From an uncultured Pirellulaceae bacterium (GTDB lineage: Bacteria; Planctomycetota; Planctomycetia; Pirellulales; Pirellulaceae), in the NCBI GenBank assembly GCA_937929805.1, contig CALFUT010000004.1:1-64000 (forward strand): DNA of 64,000 nt, read 5' to 3'. The notes below the pieces were generated by a model, which did not search any database, was not told the origin of the DNA, and saw only the letters and a program-made list of their open reading frames with translations. Numbering within the stretch: position 1 is the first letter of the stretch; every line of letters starts with the position of its first letter. A program made the translations under genes and the position numbers. Positions 61,126-64,000 of the stretch are shown piece after piece.

Positions 61126-62155
61126 AGTTCGCGGGCGTTAATGTTGCGGCGTCACTTTACATAAATTGCCCAGCCATCGGCTGCCGTTCCGTCTTTGATC
61201 GCCGCTTGGTTGTGCATGAATCGCCATGCGTCGACACTGCCAAGGCGACTTTTGGGACCAAGGTATTCAATGATTCGATATGAGTCTGGTTTCTGCTGCC
61301 AATTGCTTGGGCAGAAGTTATCGGTAGGTTTGACCAAGAATGCGTGATAGTGGGTGTGAGTTCGTTTTCGAATGGCTGTCATTTGTCGCTCCGCAAAAAA
61401 GGCATCAAACAACTGGCGACCCTGCCGACGAAATTGCTCCTCTTTGAACCGGGAGTTGTTTTGAATGTCGACAGAAGTATCGCAAGGTCGTTGACACATC
61501 TGGTCCTTTGGATCGAAGTGCCAATGAATTCCCTTTATGAGCCGCTTTTTCTCGCATCTTCGTGCGTCGAGTGGGCACTTCCATGTCAATAGTTTGCGTA
61601 TTTCTTTTGCTGCAGCGCTTCCAGAAAAAGGGGTTTTGGCGATTCAGTTGCAAGTAGAAAGATAGATTCCATTTTATTGGAGCGACGACTGCATTGAGGG
61701 CTTCCCCAAATAGATCGCGAAAACGCCCGCTGAGCTTGAGCTGGCAGAACTTCCGGCCGGTTTCGGATTTCAATATGAGCTCAAACTTACCGACACGACT
61801 GAAAACGAATTCCAACCGTTTCTCGACTTGGTCAGACTGAATTTTTGAGCTACTTGAACGCGCACGTGAGCCAACCGTGCGAATCGGTTCAGCCTAATGA
61901 CTTTGAGCAGGTTGCCTCGGCATACCAATGGTCCGCCAATAGTCCGATAGTCGACTCTCAATCGAAGGGTTTTGTCCGCCGTTGAAATCCGAACATTCGG
62001 CACACGTGTAATATGCGGTCGACTCTGACTTCTGATTCGCAGTTTGAATGACTGCCTCCCCGTGCGCCGTGGGGAAAAAGGTACGGTTTTGACGCGTTTG
62101 GATTTTACTGCAACGCACAACCTTCCTTTCCTTATCTCTGCTGTCGAGCACCCAC
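61126..62155. other. Long intergenic region before the exopolysaccharide genes
   Basis: About 1 kb with no confident gene. Two overlapping minus-strand frames at 61152-61815 look faintly protein-like (see next entry). The rest should include the promoter for the glycosyltransferase gene at 62156. Confidence 0.45.
61152..61815 (-). pseudogene. Possible degraded gene in two frames
   Basis: Frame A (61405-61815) begins MEFVFSRVGKFELILKSETG and frame B (61152-61589) ends with WRFMHNQAAIKDGTAADGWA. Both read as plausible protein over part of their length, and they overlap, which fits one old gene broken by a frameshift near 61590. No family was recognised. Chance frames are the alternative. Confidence 0.25.
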
Positions 62156-63361
62156 ATGGCCAAAATTGCCGTCGTACACGACTGGTTCAACTGTATCGCT
62201 GGATCTGAAAAAGTCGTAAAAGAGATGATGCACTGTTATCCGGACGCGGATGTTTTTTCGTTGGTTGATCATTTGACCGATCAGCAGCGGCAGGCGCTAG
62301 GAATTCATAAACCAATCACCACGACGTTTATCAACAAGCTTCCTTTTCAGGCGAAGTTTAGAAATTACTTGCCGTTGATGCCAATCGCGATCGAGCAACT
62401 TGATCTGCGAGGCTACGACATTGTTCTTTCCTCAAGTCATGCTTTCGCACGGAGTTGCTTGACTAATTCACAGCAGTTGCACATCTCCTACCTGCATACT
62501 CCGATTCGCTATGCATGGGACATGTACCATGAATACCTCGCGCAGCAGAAAAGAGGTTTGGGCGTCAAGAATGCGATGTTGCGTTGTGTGTTGCACTACA
62601 TTCGCAATTGGGATCGTTCCACGGCCGACCGGCCCGACGTTTATATTGCCAATTCCGGTTACGTTCGAAATCGGATTAAGAAAACGTACAACCGAGAAGC
62701 TCATGTGGTCTATCCGCCGGTTGATGTTCATCGAATGAAAGTCGAACGCAGCAAGGATGACTTTTTTCTGGCGGCCGGGAGGTTAGTTCCCTACAAACGT
62801 TTCGATCTTGTAGTCGAAGCCATGAAGCACCTGCCCAATGAGCGTTTGGTGCTAATTGGAGACGGTCCCGAGATGAAGAAAATCAAATCATTGGCAGGCT
62901 CGAACGTGGAAGTGATGGGGTACCAGTCGGACGAAGTCATGCACGATCACATGCGGCGAGCCAAAGCGTTTGTGTTCGCGGCGATAGAAGATTTCGGGAT
63001 CATGCCCGTTGAAGCTCAGGCGTGCGGAACCCCCGTGATCGGCATCAATCAGGGGGGCGTTGCCGAGACCGTGATTCATAGGGAAACCGGCTTGCTGTTT
63101 CAAGAACAGACAGTGGCATCGCTCACGGACGCGATGGCGACTCTTGCCGAAGTGCCGGCTGACTTCTTTGACCCGAACCATATTCGGCAACACGCGGAAA
63201 CATTTGGCTGTGAGGTGTTTCGGGATCAACTCCAAGCAGTTGTCAGCCAATCGTCAATTGAAAGGGCGAAGGAGATGCGGATCCGAAAACCGGGTGAACG
63301 GCTTTCTAGCGACGTTGAGAACAGCACGTCGTCTACGTCTCCGCAGTCGGAGTTGGTTTAA
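62156..63361 (+). CDS. Family 4 glycosyltransferase
   Basis: 401 residues. N-terminal VVHDWFNCIAGSEKVVKEM and IVLSSSHAFARS, with YLHTPIRYAWD, are typical for WbaZ-like mannosyltransferases of GT4. The donor-binding domain has FFLAAGRLVPYKRFDLVVEA, and the E-x7-E motif near EDFGIMPVEAQACGTPVIG. The likely job is addition of a sugar (probably mannose) during exopolysaccharide repeat-unit assembly. A chain-length regulator follows after one base. Confidence 0.88.
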   Translation: MAKIAVVHDWFNCIAGSEKVVKEMMHCYPDADVFSLVDHLTDQQRQALGIHKPITTTFINKLPFQAKFRNYLPLMPIAIEQLDLRGYDIVLSSSHAFARSCLTNSQQLHISYLHTPIRYAWDMYHEYLAQQKRGLGVKNAMLRCVLHYIRNWDRSTADRPDVYIANSGYVRNRIKKTYNREAHVVYPPVDVHRMKVERSKDDFFLAAGRLVPYKRFDLVVEAMKHLPNERLVLIGDGPEMKKIKSLAGSNVEVMGYQSDEVMHDHMRRAKAFVFAAIEDFGIMPVEAQACGTPVIGINQGGVAETVIHRETGLLFQEQTVASLTDAMATLAEVPADFFDPNHIRQHAETFGCEVFRDQLQAVVSQSSIERAKEMRIRKPGERLSSDVENSTSSTSPQSELV

Positions 63362-63362
63362 C

Positions 63363-64000
63363 ATGCGTCTGCGTGACTTGGACATTGAAGAGGTTGGGAA
63401 GTGCTTCTTTCGGCACTGTACTGATCCAAAAGCACTTTATGTGACCCTGATCGAGCGATGGTGGGTGCTTGCCGTTTGCTGTGTGATCGGCGCGGTGGTG
63501 GGTGTGGCTGTCATTAAAACTAGCACCAAACAGTTTGCTTCACACGGCAAGTTGTTGGTGTATCAAAAGCTGCCTACGTTCATGGACGACGCCACGCGAG
63601 TTCCAGATCCCAAAGCATATGACAGCCTATTTGCGACTCATGTCCATTTGATGGGAAGCCCGCTGATCGTTGACAAAGCCGTTGCCGATTTTGGATTGGC
63701 AGAATTGGAATGCATCGACAACCTGCACGCGGAACATCGTGAGTTGGGTGACAAATCGGTTGGCGATATGATTCGCGAAAAACTGCGTGTCGGCAGAGCT
63801 GGAGCCGGGGACTCGGCCGGGGCCTTTGTGATTTCCGTCGAATTCAATCACGTTTCAGCCAAAGAAAGTCCCAAAGTTGTTGACGCAATTTTGCGAACCT
63901 ACAAGTCGTACGTTAACGACTCTGTTCTGGATGACCAAAGCAAGGCGGTGGGGTTGATGGAACAGTTTGAGGAAAAACTGGCAACCGAAGTCGGACAACG
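63363..64000 (+). CDS. Wzz-like polysaccharide chain-length protein (partial)
   Basis: Cut by the end of the window after about 212 codons. MRLRDLDIEEVGKCFFRHC starts a short cytoplasmic part; a membrane helix (WVLAVCCVIGAVVGVAVI, about 34-51) precedes a periplasmic domain with VISVEFNHVSAKESPKVVDA, as in Wzz/BY-kinase adaptor proteins. The downstream part (coiled coil, possible tyrosine kinase domain) is outside the window. Starts one base after the glycosyltransferase stop, so co-transcribed. Confidence 0.75.
   Translation, partial: MRLRDLDIEEVGKCFFRHCTDPKALYVTLIERWWVLAVCCVIGAVVGVAVIKTSTKQFASHGKLLVYQKLPTFMDDATRVPDPKAYDSLFATHVHLMGSPLIVDKAVADFGLAELECIDNLHAEHRELGDKSVGDMIREKLRVGRAGAGDSAGAFVISVEFNHVSAKESPKVVDAILRTYKSYVNDSVLDDQSKAVGLMEQFEEKLATEVGQ

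Overview
The window looks like a chromosomal segment of a planctomycete of the Pirellulaceae (Rhodopirellula/Blastopirellula type). The evidence is a DUF1559 pseudopilin-like protein, PEP-CTERM and dockerin-type secreted proteins, a ribosomal protein L17 with internal insertions and a long acidic tail, an rpmJ-rpsM-rpsK-rpoA-rplQ block without rpsD, kinase/FHA/sigma-factor signalling genes and many multiheme cytochromes. The assignment rests on family knowledge and protein character; no database search was possible.

Layout. 0.2-6 kb: an integral-membrane acyltransferase, two tandem secreted paralogues with different C-terminal sorting modules (PEP-CTERM versus dockerin), a DUF1559 protein and a small His/Cys-rich protein, all on the minus strand. 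6.5-11.2 kb: a pentaheme cytochrome c followed at 23 bp by an outer-membrane beta-barrel protein. 11.5-14.8 kb: the ribosomal/RNA polymerase block, with intrinsic terminator-like hairpins between its genes. 15.1-18.2 kb: a compact three-gene cassette (Apea-type HEPN protein, HipA_2-like kinase, DUF3037 protein) that resembles a toxin/defence module and is the strongest candidate here for a poorly described system. 18.2-22.1 kb: a DNA-3-methyladenine glycosylase, a phenylacetate-CoA ligase-like enzyme, a DUF971 protein and a GAF-class III nucleotide cyclase.

22.3-29.8 kb: a tightly coupled redox operon (membrane-anchored FAD/2Fe-2S reductase, tetraheme cytochrome c, a double cNMP-binding/4Fe-4S ferredoxin fusion, a histidine-rich membrane protein that could be a b-type cytochrome, and a decaheme cytochrome c). 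It is divergent from the cyclase, which could supply the nucleotide sensed by the ferredoxin fusion. 29.8-38 kb: a hypothetical protein, a PQQ-type beta-propeller, a three-gene glycosylation set (GT39-like, SDR epimerase, DPM1-like GT2), a Nudix hydrolase and a cobalamin adenosyltransferase. 38.2-42.9 kb: nitrogen signalling genes glnB and glnD and a TPR membrane protein.

43.8-53.1 kb: tRNA-Asp followed by a type I restriction-modification locus (hsdM, hsdS, a small coupled ORF carrying palindromic repeats, an AlbA_2/ATPase gene, hsdR). 53.3-61.1 kb: an FHA-GGDEF protein, a coiled-coil protein, a repeat/FHA-like protein, a Ser/Thr kinase, a membrane protein and an ECF-like sigma factor with a C-terminal His/Cys motif; the last five lie in one orientation and the last four overlap or abut. 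62.1-64 kb: the start of an exopolysaccharide cluster (GT4 glycosyltransferase and a Wzz-like protein cut by the window edge).
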